A stretch of DNA of 64,000 nucleotides, from positions 1 to 64,000 of the forward strand of contig NZ_SSXX01000007.1 of the NCBI RefSeq assembly GCF_009469615.1, in the 5' to 3' direction. The stretch is from Dechloromonas sp. H13 (GTDB taxonomy: Bacteria > Pseudomonadota > Gammaproteobacteria > Burkholderiales > Rhodocyclaceae). The notes beneath the pieces are model-generated. The model did not search any database, had not been told where the DNA came from, and saw nothing but the letters and a program-made list of their open reading frames with translations. Shown here in pieces: positions 7,726-16,050 of the stretch. The position numbers were made by a program, and so were the translations under genes. Positions within the stretch are counted from its first letter, which is position 1, and each line of letters starts with the position of its first letter.

Positions 7726-8994
7726 TTATGCCACGTTTGGCATCTTGACCACGGTCGCCAGCGCCTTCCCGGCTTCGCGGTCGTTCATGAAACCGAGCCA
7801 CAACTCAGCAGCAGCACGGCGGTGATCGATGAAGTCGGCCTTGTCATACACGGCATCCATGCCCTCCAAGGCATGATCTAGGTAGCGCTGCCGGGTCTCG
7901 TAATCGACCCGCAAGGCTGACAGCCAGGATTTACAGGTCGACCGCAGATCGTGGGGTGTGACGCGGCGCCAGTCTTGGCCGCATCCCTGCATCTTGTCGA
8001 GCCAGTCGCCGACCGTGATCCGCTTTGACATCGGGTTGCGTGCATCACTATGGCGTCGTGATTCGACGGGCAACAGATACTCGCTGCGGCCAGCCAGCTT
8101 GATCAACTCACGAAGCCAGTCGACCGCAGCGGGCGGCAATGGAATGACGAATGGACCGGTTGTGTGCCGTCGATTCTTGCGCCGCTCCCAAGGCACCGAC
8201 CACAGCCCGGCATCAAGGTCGAATTCCGCAATCTTCGCTTCGGTCAGCGTACTGACTCGAACACCGGTCAGCAGCAACAATCGTATCGCCAGGGCGTACT
8301 GCCTCGGGATCGTCTCCAGAGCAGGCAGGAAGGAGCCCAATTCGATAGCAGTCAGGGCGGTGCGTTGCTTCGGAGCATCCTGCTTTCCGACGATGGCCGA
8401 TAGCTTCAGATCGCGGCACGGGTTTGCATCACAAACGCCATTTCCCACGGCGTGGTGGAATAGCTGGGCAATGTGAATCAGCGTGATATTAGGCAGCGTC
8501 TTTCCAGCGGACAGGCTCTTCGCTACTGCCTCGCGGACATGGCTGGGTGTGACCGCAGCGGCGGGGAACGTGCCAATCACCGGAGAAACGAAGCGCTCAT
8601 GAATGCTGCGTCGTTGCTTGAAAGTGTGCTTGTGCATCTCCTTTTCGGCCTTCTCGAAATAGGCAGCGGCCAGCTCGTCCAGGGTAACGGCTTCGGCGGA
8701 AACCATCTTGTCCATCCGCTTCTGAGTCGCAACGTCGACGCCCTCATCAACAGCCCGGCGCAACTCTTTCGCCTTCTCGCGCGCATCCGCAATCCCCCAC
8801 GCCGGGAACTGACCAATGGTGACTTCCTTCTGCTTGCCGGCGGTTCGATAACGCACCACCCATGAAGCCGTTCCCACCTTGGAGGCGGTTAGCGTCAGGC
8901 CGGGAATGAATCCATCGGCCTGCGTTGCAGTACGCCCCTCGCGCTTGGCTTTCGCGATCAGCGCCCGAACTTCCTTGTCAGTTATCCCTGCCAC
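7726..8994 (-). CDS. int: Tyrosine-type site-specific integrase
   Basis: A 422-residue integrase that starts with GTG. An N-terminal arm-binding DUF4102-type domain (about 1-100) precedes a SAM-like core-binding domain and the catalytic domain. Catalytic residues visible are the first Arg in LLLTGVRVSTL (about 245), His348 and Arg351 in HDLRSTC, His374 in LDHAL, and the nucleophile Tyr383 in AVYDKADF. It integrates and, with an excisionase, excises the element. The gene overlaps the preceding arm-domain gene by 17 bases. No tRNA gene is visible at the nearby border, so the att core could not be identified; the border falls between this gene cluster and glnA. Confidence 0.92.
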   Translation of the reverse strand: MAGITDKEVRALIAKAKREGRTATQADGFIPGLTLTASKVGTASWVVRYRTAGKQKEVTIGQFPAWGIADAREKAKELRRAVDEGVDVATQKRMDKMVSAEAVTLDELAAAYFEKAEKEMHKHTFKQRRSIHERFVSPVIGTFPAAAVTPSHVREAVAKSLSAGKTLPNITLIHIAQLFHHAVGNGVCDANPCRDLKLSAIVGKQDAPKQRTALTAIELGSFLPALETIPRQYALAIRLLLLTGVRVSTLTEAKIAEFDLDAGLWSVPWERRKNRRHTTGPFVIPLPPAAVDWLRELIKLAGRSEYLLPVESRRHSDARNPMSKRITVGDWLDKMQGCGQDWRRVTPHDLRSTCKSWLSALRVDYETRQRYLDHALEGMDAVYDKADFIDHRRAAAELWLGFMNDREAGKALATVVKMPNVA

Positions 8995-9445
8995 TTTTCG
9001 CCCGTTCCTTCCATTGACGATGCAGTGCTACTCGTTTCGCCTTACTTGCCGACTGCCACCATTGCTCAATCCACTCATGAACCTGAACAAGTTGCTGCTC
9101 CAATGCCTTCACCTCAGCGATTAGCAGCGCCTCTTCCTTTTCCAGCTTTGCCAATTCCTTGTTAGCCTGCTTTTCCTCAGCCACATCCACACCGTTCGCC
9201 ACGCTTACGCGAAACCCGGCTGCAATCTCTCGTGCCTCGGCTATAGCGATTTTCGGATATGGCCCGATTGCAACAGCCTTGTGCTTGCCGGCCAGCCAGT
9301 ATCGAAAACGCCAGGCGGCATAGCCAGTTCCGGAAACGAGCATCGTCAAGCCAGGAACCGTTCCATCGGCTTGCGTGACCCGACGACCAGCCTTGATTGC
9401 ATCAACAACCAACCCGCGAACCATCCTGTCCGTAATTCCAGCCAT
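8978..9445 (-). CDS. Stand-alone integrase arm-binding (DUF4102) domain with coiled-coil tail
   Basis: A 155-residue protein whose first 95 residues closely parallel the start of the adjacent integrase. Both have MAGITD, then TQADG and PGLT, then a W-R-RY-AGK core and an IG-(F/Y)P segment. After that it diverges into a charged coiled coil (about 95-130, KELAKLEKEEALLIAEVKAL) and a basic tail. No core-binding or catalytic domain exists. ATG 9445 is preferred because GAGG lies five bases upstream. It could be a paralogue that binds integrase arm sites as an architectural factor or competitor. Alternatively it is a truncated integrase remnant, but the intact frame and 17-base overlap with int argue for a maintained gene. 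Confidence 0.6.
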   Translation of the reverse strand: MAGITDRMVRGLVVDAIKAGRRVTQADGTVPGLTMLVSGTGYAAWRFRYWLAGKHKAVAIGPYPKIAIAEAREIAAGFRVSVANGVDVAEEKQANKELAKLEKEEALLIAEVKALEQQLVQVHEWIEQWWQSASKAKRVALHRQWKERAKSGRDN

Positions 9446-9500
9446 CGCCACCTCGACGAATCACCCCGAAACGCGCATCGTTACTTGGTTTTTGCCACAC

Positions 9501-9552
9501 TGAGTAGCCAGCCAAAAGCTCTTGAGTAGCTAGCCCCGTATCTGGCTACTCA
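9501..9552. repeat. Three TGAGTAGC(C/T)AG sites upstream of the integrase genes
   Basis: TGAGTAGCCAG (9501-9511) and TGAGTAGCTAG (9523-9533) are direct copies 22 bases apart. CTGGCTACTCA (9542-9552) is an exact inverted copy of the first. They lie between the arm-domain gene and glnA, where the element border must be. The spacing of two helical turns suggests protein binding. Candidates are integrase arm-type sites or an operator for the int operon. The att core itself was not recognised. Confidence 0.55.
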
Positions 9553-9595
9553 CGCATTATGCGCAGCACTGCCTCTAATGGCAACTTACAGACGT

Positions 9596-9621
9596 AAAAA
9601 AGCCCGGATTTACCGGGCTTT
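9596..9621 (-). terminator. Rho-independent terminator of glnA
   Basis: Read on the minus strand, AAAGCCCGG, loop TAAAT, CCGGGCTTT, followed by TTTTT. The nine-pair stem with a U tract lies about 50 bases downstream of the glnA stop codon. It marks the host side of the integrative element border. Confidence 0.85.
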
Positions 9622-9669
9622 GCAAGGTTTCGTGCGTCTTACTGCTACGCACTGAAAACCAGCTTTACA

Positions 9670-11085
9670 TCAGCAGGAGTAGTAGAGGTCGAATTCCACG
9701 GGGTGCGTGGTCATGCGGACCTTGTTGACTTCGTCCATCTTCAGGTTGATGTAGGCATCGATCCAGTCGTTGGAGAAGACGCCGCCGCGGGTCAGGAACT
9801 CGCGATCCTTGTCCAGCGCAGCCAGGGCTTCTTCCAGGGAGGCGCAAACGGTCGGGATCAGCGCGTCCTCTTCCGGCGGCAGGTCGTACAGGTTCTTGTC
9901 GGCCGGATCGCCCGGGTGGATCTTGTTCTGGATGCCGTCCAGACCGGCCATCAGCAGCGCCGAGAAGCACAGGTACGGGTTGGCGATCGGATCCGGGAAG
10001 CGGGTTTCGATGCGGCGTGCCTTGGTCGAAGCGACGTACGGAATGCGGATCGAGGCGGAACGGTTCTTGGCGGAATAGGCCAGCTTGACCGGCGCTTCGT
10101 AGTGCGGCACGAGGCGCTTGTACGAGTTGGTGCCCGGGTTGGTGATGGCGTTCAGGGCCTTGGCATGCTTGATGATGCCGCCGATGTAGAACAGGGCCAG
10201 CTCGGACAGGCCGGCGTAGCCGTCGCCCGCGAACAGGTTCTTGCCGTCCTTCCAGATCGACTGGTGAACGTGCATGCCGGAACCGTTGTCGCCAACGATG
10301 GGCTTCGGCATGAAGGTGGCGGTCTTGCCGTACTGGTGCGACACGTTGTGCACCACGTACTTCAGGATCTGGGTCCAGTCGGCGCGCTTGACCAGGGTGG
10401 AGAAGACGGTGCCGATTTCGCACTGGCCGGCAGTGGCGACTTCGTGGTGGTGGACTTCGACCGGCACGCCGAGGGCCTCGAGGGCCAGAACCATGGCGGA
10501 GCGGATGTCATGCAGGCTGTCGACCGGGGGAACCGGGAAGTAGCCGCCCTTGACGGTCGGACGGTGGCCGGTGCCGCCGCCGCCTTCGCTCTTCTCGCCG
10601 GAGGTCCAGGCGGCTTCCGAAGAGTAGATCTTCAGCGCGCAGCCGGACATGTCGACGTTCCATTCGACGGAGTCGAAGATGAAGAATTCGGGTTCCGGAC
10701 CGAAGTAGGCGGTGTCGCCGACGCCGGAGGACTTCAGGTAGGCTTCGGCGCGCTTGGCGATGGAGCGCGGATCGCGGTCGTAGCCACGGCCGTCGGCGGG
10801 ATCGACGACGTCACAGGTCAGAACGACGGTGGTTTCGTCGAAGAACGGATCGACGTAGGCGGTGTCCGGGTCAGGCATCAGCTGCATGTCGGAGGCTTGG
10901 ATGCCCTTCCAGCCGGCGATCGAGGAACCGTCGAAAGCGTGGCCGTTTTCAAACTTGTCTTCGTCAAAAGCGGAGACCGGCACGGTGACGTGCTGTTCCT
11001 TGCCACGGGTATCGGTAAAACGGAAATCGACGAACTTGGCGTCGTTTTCCTTGACCATCTTCATCACGTCTTGCGGGGTTGCCAT
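9670..11085 (-). CDS. glnA: Glutamine synthetase, type I
   Basis: Makes glutamine from glutamate, ammonia and ATP in the cytoplasm as a dodecamer; this is the main ammonium-assimilation enzyme. The 471 residues match the usual GSI length. Visible motifs include FDGSSIAGW near the N-terminus, [10 protein letters not shown] with metal-ligand glutamates, [13 protein letters not shown], and [19 protein letters not shown] near residue 390 contains the adenylylation-site tyrosine, so GlnE control is likely. The start ATGGCAACC at 11085 follows GGAGACTGACGCTT. The promoter is of sigma54 type with two NtrC sites upstream, indicating nitrogen regulation. The gene is monocistronic with its own terminator. 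Confidence 0.98.
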   Translation of the reverse strand: MATPQDVMKMVKENDAKFVDFRFTDTRGKEQHVTVPVSAFDEDKFENGHAFDGSSIAGWKGIQASDMQLMPDPDTAYVDPFFDETTVVLTCDVVDPADGRGYDRDPRSIAKRAEAYLKSSGVGDTAYFGPEPEFFIFDSVEWNVDMSGCALKIYSSEAAWTSGEKSEGGGGTGHRPTVKGGYFPVPPVDSLHDIRSAMVLALEALGVPVEVHHHEVATAGQCEIGTVFSTLVKRADWTQILKYVVHNVSHQYGKTATFMPKPIVGDNGSGMHVHQSIWKDGKNLFAGDGYAGLSELALFYIGGIIKHAKALNAITNPGTNSYKRLVPHYEAPVKLAYSAKNRSASIRIPYVASTKARRIETRFPDPIANPYLCFSALLMAGLDGIQNKIHPGDPADKNLYDLPPEEDALIPTVCASLEEALAALDKDREFLTRGGVFSNDWIDAYINLKMDEVNKVRMTTHPVEFDLYYSC

Positions 11086-11160
11086 AAGCGTCAGTCTCCT
11101 AACTAAACAAGATGCCGGCGGAACCGGCGACAATCAAAAAAATCGCAACGGGACGGATTT

Positions 11161-11176
11161 AGCAGAAAGTGTGCCA
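11161..11176 (-). promoter_or_regulatory. Sigma54 (RpoN) promoter of glnA
   Basis: Minus strand TGGCACACTTTCTGCT. The -24 element TGGCAC is perfect, and the -12 GC dinucleotide sits at the right spacing against the TGGCAC-N5-TTGCW consensus. It lies about 75 bases upstream of the glnA start codon. Together with the two NtrC sites further upstream this gives a classic nitrogen-regulated promoter. Confidence 0.85.
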
Positions 11177-11240
11177 ATGCCTGTCTGCGGAACTTCACAT
11201 TTTGCCACAAGGAGATGCGGCATATCGCCAGAGTTTTGAC

Positions 11241-11255
11241 GCACCAATTTTGTGC
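11241..11255. promoter_or_regulatory. NtrC-binding site, glnA-proximal
   Basis: GCACCAATTTTGTGC matches the NtrC consensus GCAC-N7-GTGC with dyad symmetry. It is centred about 80 bases upstream of the sigma54 promoter, a normal enhancer position for glnA. Confidence 0.8.
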
Positions 11256-11271
11256 CAACATTTGATGAATA

Positions 11272-11286
11272 GCACTAATTTGGTGC
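11272..11286. promoter_or_regulatory. NtrC-binding site, glnA-distal, overlapping the CDF transporter stop codon
   Basis: GCACTAATTTGGTGC is a second GCAC-N7-GTGC dyad, centred 31 bases (about three helical turns) from the proximal site. That phasing suits cooperative binding. It covers the stop codon and last codons of the neighbouring transporter gene. Confidence 0.8.
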
Positions 11287-12453
11287 GATGTGAAAATTCA
11301 GGGAAATGCTGCGGATTGCCGGGTGATCCTTGATGCGTTCGGCCAGCACGCCCTCGGCCAGGCGCAGCGCCGGCAGGCTGGCGAACGAATCGTGCAGCAG
11401 GAAGACCTCCACCTCGACGCGCCCGCCGAGATAGTGGAGCACGACGCGCTCGGGCGGCGGCAGATCGGCCAGCAGTTTCGCCAGTTCATCGAGCAGCGCC
11501 TCGCGCGACGGCAGGCGGGCGACGGTGAAATCCGGGTCGAGATCGTCTTCCGGATCGATGTGAACCAGCACGTCGAGCACCGCCGGGTGTTCGCGCAGCA
11601 CACGCGCGCGCGCTGACTCGGCAATGCGATGCCCCTCCGAGACGCTGATCCGGGCATCCACCTGGACATGGGCGTCGACCAGCGCCTGGTGCGCCATGCG
11701 CCGGGTGCGCAGCGCATGCAGCCCGAGCACGCCCGGCGTCGCCAGCAGAGTCTTGCGGATCGCCTCGACCTGGGTGGCTTCGAGCCCGGTGTCGATCAGC
11801 TCCTTGAGCGCCCCCCAGGCCAGTCCGACACCCATGCGCAGGATCATAAAGCCCATCAGTGCCGCCGCCAGCAGATCGAGAAAGCCCCAGCCGAGCAGCG
11901 CGCCGCCGATGCCGACGACGACGACCAGCGCCGACGCCGCATCGGCGCGCGTATGCAGCGCGTTGGCGATCAGTAGTTGCGAGCGCAAGCGCTCGGCGAC
12001 GCGGATCAGGTAACGATAGAGCCCCTCCTTGGCCACCACGGTAGCGATGGCCACCCAGAAGGCGGACATCTCGACGGCCGGCAGGTATTCGACATGCTGC
12101 AGACGGAGGCCGGATTGCCATAGGATGCCGCCACCGATCAGCGCCAGCGAGGCGCCGAGGACCAGCGTGGCGGCCGTTTCGACGCGGGCATGGCCGTAGG
12201 GATGGGCGGCATCGGCCGGATGCGCGCTCTGCCGGCTGGCGTAGATGACGAGAAAATCCGAAAGCAGGTCGGAAAACGAATGCAGGCCGTGGGCGATCAG
12301 CGACTGGGAATGGGCGAGCCAGCCGACGACGATCTGCGCGACGGTCATCAGGAGGTTGACGGCAACGCTGACCCACGTCGCCCGTTGCGCCTCGGCGGCG
12401 CGCTCGGCCGGCAAGGCCCGTTGCGGCGGGTGATGGTGATGCTCGTGAGCCAT
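11275..12453 (-). CDS. Cation diffusion facilitator (CDF) family metal transporter
   Basis: A 392-residue inner-membrane divalent-cation/proton antiporter. A His-rich N-terminus (HEHHHHP) precedes six predicted membrane helices. The CDF metal-site motifs HSFSD in helix 2 and HTRAD in helix 5 are present, as is the cytoplasmic dimerisation domain from about residue 215. The protein carries an extra C-terminal segment (about residues 300-392) beyond the roughly 300-residue minimal CDF length, with its own alpha/beta pattern. The metal (Zn, Fe, Mn, Co or Ni) cannot be told from these motifs. The gene is transcribed toward glnA, and its stop codon lies in an NtrC site of glnA. Confidence 0.9.
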   Translation of the reverse strand: MAHEHHHHPPQRALPAERAAEAQRATWVSVAVNLLMTVAQIVVGWLAHSQSLIAHGLHSFSDLLSDFLVIYASRQSAHPADAAHPYGHARVETAATLVLGASLALIGGGILWQSGLRLQHVEYLPAVEMSAFWVAIATVVAKEGLYRYLIRVAERLRSQLLIANALHTRADAASALVVVVGIGGALLGWGFLDLLAAALMGFMILRMGVGLAWGALKELIDTGLEATQVEAIRKTLLATPGVLGLHALRTRRMAHQALVDAHVQVDARISVSEGHRIAESARARVLREHPAVLDVLVHIDPEDDLDPDFTVARLPSREALLDELAKLLADLPPPERVVLHYLGGRVEVEVFLLHDSFASLPALRLAEGVLAERIKDHPAIRSISLNFHIAPN

Positions 12454-12500
12454 GAGGTGTGCCCTATACTATTAGTCTCAGATTTTATCAGTTGAAGATT

Positions 12501-12953
12501 ATGGGCAAGTTAACCGAGATCCTGACCCTGGCGCAGCAGCGCGGCAAGGCCATGGGCCTGCCGTACGAAGGCGCGCTGACGCCGCCGGAAGCGTTCGAGG
12601 TGCTGCGCCTGGCGCCTGGTGCCAAGGTGGTCGACGTGCGGACCCGGGCCGAATGGGACTGGGTCGGCCGGGTACCCGGCGCCGTCGAGATCGAATGGAA
12701 CCAGTACCCGGGCGGCGCACGCAACCCGAATTTCCTGGCCGAACTGAAGCGGCAGGTTGATCCGGAATCCGTGGTCATGTTCCTCTGCCGCAGCGGCGCC
12801 CGCTCGGACGGCGCCGCCCGGCTCGCCACCGAGGCCGGCTACAACGACTGCTACAACATCCTCGAAGGATTCGAGGGCGACAAGGACGCCAATGGCCGAC
12901 GCAACACCGTCGGCGGCTGGCGCCACGCCGGACTCCCCTGGCACCAGGGCTGA
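12501..12953 (+). CDS. Rhodanese-like domain protein
   Basis: A 150-residue single rhodanese domain. The active-site loop CRSGARSDGAA, with its catalytic Cys after a VMFL strand, is typical of sulfurtransferases. The earlier VVDVRTRAEWDWVGRVPGA matches the CH2A region. The start ATGGGCAAG follows GAAG. It has no signal peptide and is presumably cytoplasmic, moving sulfane sulfur from a donor such as thiosulfate or cysteine persulfide to an acceptor. It lies 33 bases upstream of nadA on the same strand, possibly co-transcribed. It might supply sulfur for the iron-sulfur cluster of NadA, which is inference from position. Confidence 0.9.
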   Translation: MGKLTEILTLAQQRGKAMGLPYEGALTPPEAFEVLRLAPGAKVVDVRTRAEWDWVGRVPGAVEIEWNQYPGGARNPNFLAELKRQVDPESVVMFLCRSGARSDGAARLATEAGYNDCYNILEGFEGDKDANGRRNTVGGWRHAGLPWHQG

Positions 12954-12986
12954 CCCGGCCATCAGAACGACATTCCAGAGAACAGC

Positions 12987-14084
12987 ATGCAATCGATCCC
13001 GATCGCCTTTACCCCGTTCAACAACCTGGCGGACGACGAGTGCCAGGAGCGCATCCGCGCCGCCCGCGCCAAGCTCGGCAAGAAGGCCGTCATCCTCTGC
13101 CACCACTACCAGCGCGCCGACATCTACCAGCACGCCGACCTCACCGGCGATTCGCTGAAGCTGTCCAAGCTGGCCGCGCAGACCGATTCCGAATACGTCG
13201 TCTTCTGCGGCGTGCACTTCATGGCCGAGGTCGCCGACATCATGACGGCGCCGCACCAGATCGCCATCCTGCCCGACCTCGCGGCCGGCTGCTCGATGGC
13301 CGACATGGCCAACCTCGCCAAGGTCGAGCGCTGCTGGCGCGAACTGGGTGAAGTGCTCGACGTCGAGAACGAGGTGACACCGGTCACCTACATCAACTCC
13401 GCCGCCGACCTCAAGGCCTTCTGCGGCGAGCACGGCGGCATCGTGTGCACCTCGTCGAACGCCGGCACGATTGCCAAATGGGCTTTCGAGCGCCGCCCGA
13501 AAGTGCTGTTCTTCCCCGACCAGCATCTCGGCCGGTGGACCGGCTACCAGATGGGTTTCCCGATGGACGAGATGGTCGTCTGGGACCCCGATCTCGAACT
13601 GGGCGGCCTGACGGTCGAGCAGATCAGGAAGGCCAGAATCCTGCTGTGGAAGGGCCACTGCTCGGTGCACCAGATGTTCCAGAAATCGCACATCGACGCG
13701 TTCCGCGCCAAGTACCCGGACGGCCTGGTGATCGCCCACCCGGAGTGCAATTTCGAGGTCTGCGCTGCTTCCGACTACGTCGGCTCGACCGAGCACATCG
13801 TCAAGACCATCAAGGAAGCGCCGGCCGGCACGCGCTGGCTGGTCGGCACCGAGCTCAACCTGGTCGACCGCCTGGCCAAGGAAGTCCTGCCGCAGAACAA
13901 GATCGTCCAGTTCATGGCGACCACCATCTGCATGTGCTCGACCATGCAGCGCATCGACCCGCAGCATCTGGCGTGGACGCTGGAAAACCTGGTCGACGGC
14001 AAGGTGGTCAACCAGATCAAGGTGCCCGAGCACGAGGCCAAGCTGGCCCGCCTGGCCCTCGACCGGATGCTGGCGATTTCCTGA
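12987..14084 (+). CDS. nadA: Quinolinate synthase A
   Basis: Condenses iminoaspartate with dihydroxyacetone phosphate to quinolinate in de novo NAD synthesis. The 365 residues contain the three repeated domains of NadA. The early ILCHHYQRADI motif and the 4Fe-4S ligand cysteines are visible: AAGCSM near residue 110, HPECNFEV in the middle, and a Cys of TTICMCSTMQ near the end. The conserved TSSNAG and EHIV motifs are present. No nadB or nadC lies in the window. The following gene starts 7 bases after the stop, so an operon with the phosphatase and cardiolipin synthase genes is likely. Confidence 0.97.
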   Translation: MQSIPIAFTPFNNLADDECQERIRAARAKLGKKAVILCHHYQRADIYQHADLTGDSLKLSKLAAQTDSEYVVFCGVHFMAEVADIMTAPHQIAILPDLAAGCSMADMANLAKVERCWRELGEVLDVENEVTPVTYINSAADLKAFCGEHGGIVCTSSNAGTIAKWAFERRPKVLFFPDQHLGRWTGYQMGFPMDEMVVWDPDLELGGLTVEQIRKARILLWKGHCSVHQMFQKSHIDAFRAKYPDGLVIAHPECNFEVCAASDYVGSTEHIVKTIKEAPAGTRWLVGTELNLVDRLAKEVLPQNKIVQFMATTICMCSTMQRIDPQHLAWTLENLVDGKVVNQIKVPEHEAKLARLALDRMLAIS

Positions 14085-14090
14085 GCCGCC

Positions 14091-14849
14091 ATGAGCAAGC
14101 CGGCGCTGCACGTCACGACCTTCAACATCCACAAGGGCTTCTCGCAATTCAACCGGCGGATGATGGTGCATGAGCTGCGCGAGCGGCTGCGCCGGCTCAA
14201 CCCGGACATCGTCTTCCTGCAGGAGGTGCAGGGCCTGCACCTCGGCCACGCGGAAAATCACGACGACTGGCCGGATGCGCCGCAGCACGAGTTTCTCGCC
14301 GAGGACGTCTGGCACGCCTCGGCCTACGGCCACAACATGGTTTACGACCACGGCCACCACGGCAACGCCATCCTCTCGCGCTTTCCCATCCTGCACGCGC
14401 ACAACCAGGACGTCACCCACCTGCAGTTCGAGAAGCGCGGCCTGCTGCATTGCCGCATCGCGCTGCCCGATGGCCCGGCGGCACACTGCGTCTGCGTGCA
14501 CCTGTCACTGTTCGGCTATTCGCGCCGGCGCCAGATGACGGCGTTGGCCGACTACCTCGAGCGCCAGGCCGGCGACGACGCACCGCTGATCATCGCCGGC
14601 GACTTCAACGACTGGAGCAACCGCGCCGGCCAGCAGCTGACGCAACGCCTCGGCCTGACCGAAGTCTTCAGCCGGCACGACGGCGCACCCTGCCGCAGCT
14701 TTCCGGCCGCCCTGCCGATGTTCCGCCTCGACCGCATCTACGTGCGCGGCTTCGCGGTTCACCGCACCGAGGTGCACCACGGCCAGCCGTGGTCCGCCAT
14801 TTCCGACCACGCCGCGCTGTCGGCCCACCTGGCGCGGCATGACCGCTGA
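14091..14849 (+). CDS. Endonuclease/exonuclease/phosphatase family protein
   Basis: A 252-residue EEP-fold hydrolase. Visible metal and catalytic motifs are TFNIHKG near the start, FLQEVQG (Glu), GNAILSRFP, AGDFNDWSN (Asp and Asn) and ISDHAAL at the end (Asp-His). These match Mg-dependent phosphodiesterases of the DNase I/sphingomyelinase superfamily. It overlaps the downstream cardiolipin synthase gene by 11 bases. In many proteobacteria an EEP protein is encoded next to ClsB, so a role in phospholipid metabolism is plausible. The substrate is not determined by the sequence. No signal peptide is evident. Confidence 0.9.
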   Translation: MSKPALHVTTFNIHKGFSQFNRRMMVHELRERLRRLNPDIVFLQEVQGLHLGHAENHDDWPDAPQHEFLAEDVWHASAYGHNMVYDHGHHGNAILSRFPILHAHNQDVTHLQFEKRGLLHCRIALPDGPAAHCVCVHLSLFGYSRRRQMTALADYLERQAGDDAPLIIAGDFNDWSNRAGQQLTQRLGLTEVFSRHDGAPCRSFPAALPMFRLDRIYVRGFAVHRTEVHHGQPWSAISDHAALSAHLARHDR

Positions 14850-16050
14850 GTTCCTGCCGGGCAACCGCCTGGCGTTGCTCAACTCCGGCGCCCAGTATTT
14901 CCCGGCCCTGCTCGCCGAAATCGAGGCGGCCGAAGCCGAGATCTACCTCGAAAGCTACATCTTCGCCGACGACGAGGTCGGCCATGCCGTTGCCAGCGCC
15001 CTGTGCCAGGCGGCCGCGCGCGGCGTCCAGGTGAATGTCACGGTCGACGGCTTCGGCGGGCGCAATTTCGCCACCGACTTCATGCCGCGGCTGGCCGAAT
15101 CCGGCGTGCGCGCCATGATCTACCGCCCGGAAATCGGCCGCTTCCGGCTGCGCCGCCACCGCCTGCGGCGCCTGCACCGCAAGCTGGTCGTCATCGACGG
15201 GCGCGTCGCCTTCGTCGGCGGCATCAACATCATCGACGACGACAACGCGCCGGCCGACATGCGGCCGCGCTACGACTATGCCGTGCGCCTGGAAGGCCCG
15301 GTCCTGCGCCAGATGCACCACGCGGCCCGGCGCATGTGGGAGATCGTCGCCTGGGTCAATTTCAAGCACCGGTTCCGGCTGGAACGAGCGGTCACGACCT
15401 TCTGCGACGAAGCCGGGCACCAGGCGGCCGCCTTTCTCATCCGCGACAACATCCGCCATCGCCACGACATCCTGAACGCCTACCTCGATGCCATCGCCTC
15501 GGCGCAGCGCGAAATCCTCATCGCCAACGCCTACTTCCTGCCCGGCGTCCGCTTCGGCCGCGCCCTGCAGGCGGCGGCGCGCCGCGGCGTCCGCATCACC
15601 GTGCTGCTGCAGGGCAAGACCGACCATCCGCTGCTGCGCTTCGCCACCCAGGCGCTGTATGCCGCGGCGCTGGAAAACAGCATCCGCGTCTTCGAATATG
15701 AAAAGAGCTTCATGCACGCCAAGGTGGCGGTGGTGGACGGCTACTGGGCGACGGTCGGCTCGTCGAACATCGACCCCTTCAGCCTGCTGATCGCCAAGGA
15801 GGCCAACCTGGTGGTGCGCGATGCCGGCTTCGCCGGCGAACTGCAACGCAGCATCCACGACGCCATGGCCGACGGCGCGCGCGAAATGCTGCCGGAGGAA
15901 TTGTCGCGGCAGCCCTTCCACTCCAAGCTGCTGCGCTGGCTGGCCTACGGCGTCGTGCGCCTGCTGGTCGGCCTCACCGGCTACGGCCCGAAGCACTGGC
16001 AGGCCGACGAGGAAACGCCCGGACTTACGGCGGATTCACCAGCGGAATAG
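14839..16050 (+). CDS. clsB: Cardiolipin synthase, ClsB-type
   Basis: A 403-residue phospholipase-D superfamily enzyme that joins phosphatidyl groups to form cardiolipin. Two HKD catalytic motifs are visible. LHRKLVVIDGRVAFVGG lies near residue 112, and MHAKVAVVDGYWATVGSSNID near residue 292. The length and absence of N-terminal membrane helices fit ClsB rather than ClsA. It overlaps the EEP gene, which often accompanies clsB. Its 3' end runs into the convergent gluQ gene, overlapping it by 26 bases. Confidence 0.92.
   Translation: MTAEFLPGNRLALLNSGAQYFPALLAEIEAAEAEIYLESYIFADDEVGHAVASALCQAAARGVQVNVTVDGFGGRNFATDFMPRLAESGVRAMIYRPEIGRFRLRRHRLRRLHRKLVVIDGRVAFVGGINIIDDDNAPADMRPRYDYAVRLEGPVLRQMHHAARRMWEIVAWVNFKHRFRLERAVTTFCDEAGHQAAAFLIRDNIRHRHDILNAYLDAIASAQREILIANAYFLPGVRFGRALQAAARRGVRITVLLQGKTDHPLLRFATQALYAAALENSIRVFEYEKSFMHAKVAVVDGYWATVGSSNIDPFSLLIAKEANLVVRDAGFAGELQRSIHDAMADGAREMLPEELSRQPFHSKLLRWLAYGVVRLLVGLTGYGPKHWQADEETPGLTADSPAE

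Noticed and set aside
9452..9669. tRNA gene as integration target near the integrase
   Set aside because: No cloverleaf-forming sequence was recognised between the integrase cluster and glnA.
14091..14849. EEP protein as exodeoxyribonuclease III
   Set aside because: Motif order fits the broader EEP superfamily, and the gene neighbour clsB suggests the lipid-linked group. The ExoIII-specific signature was not seen.
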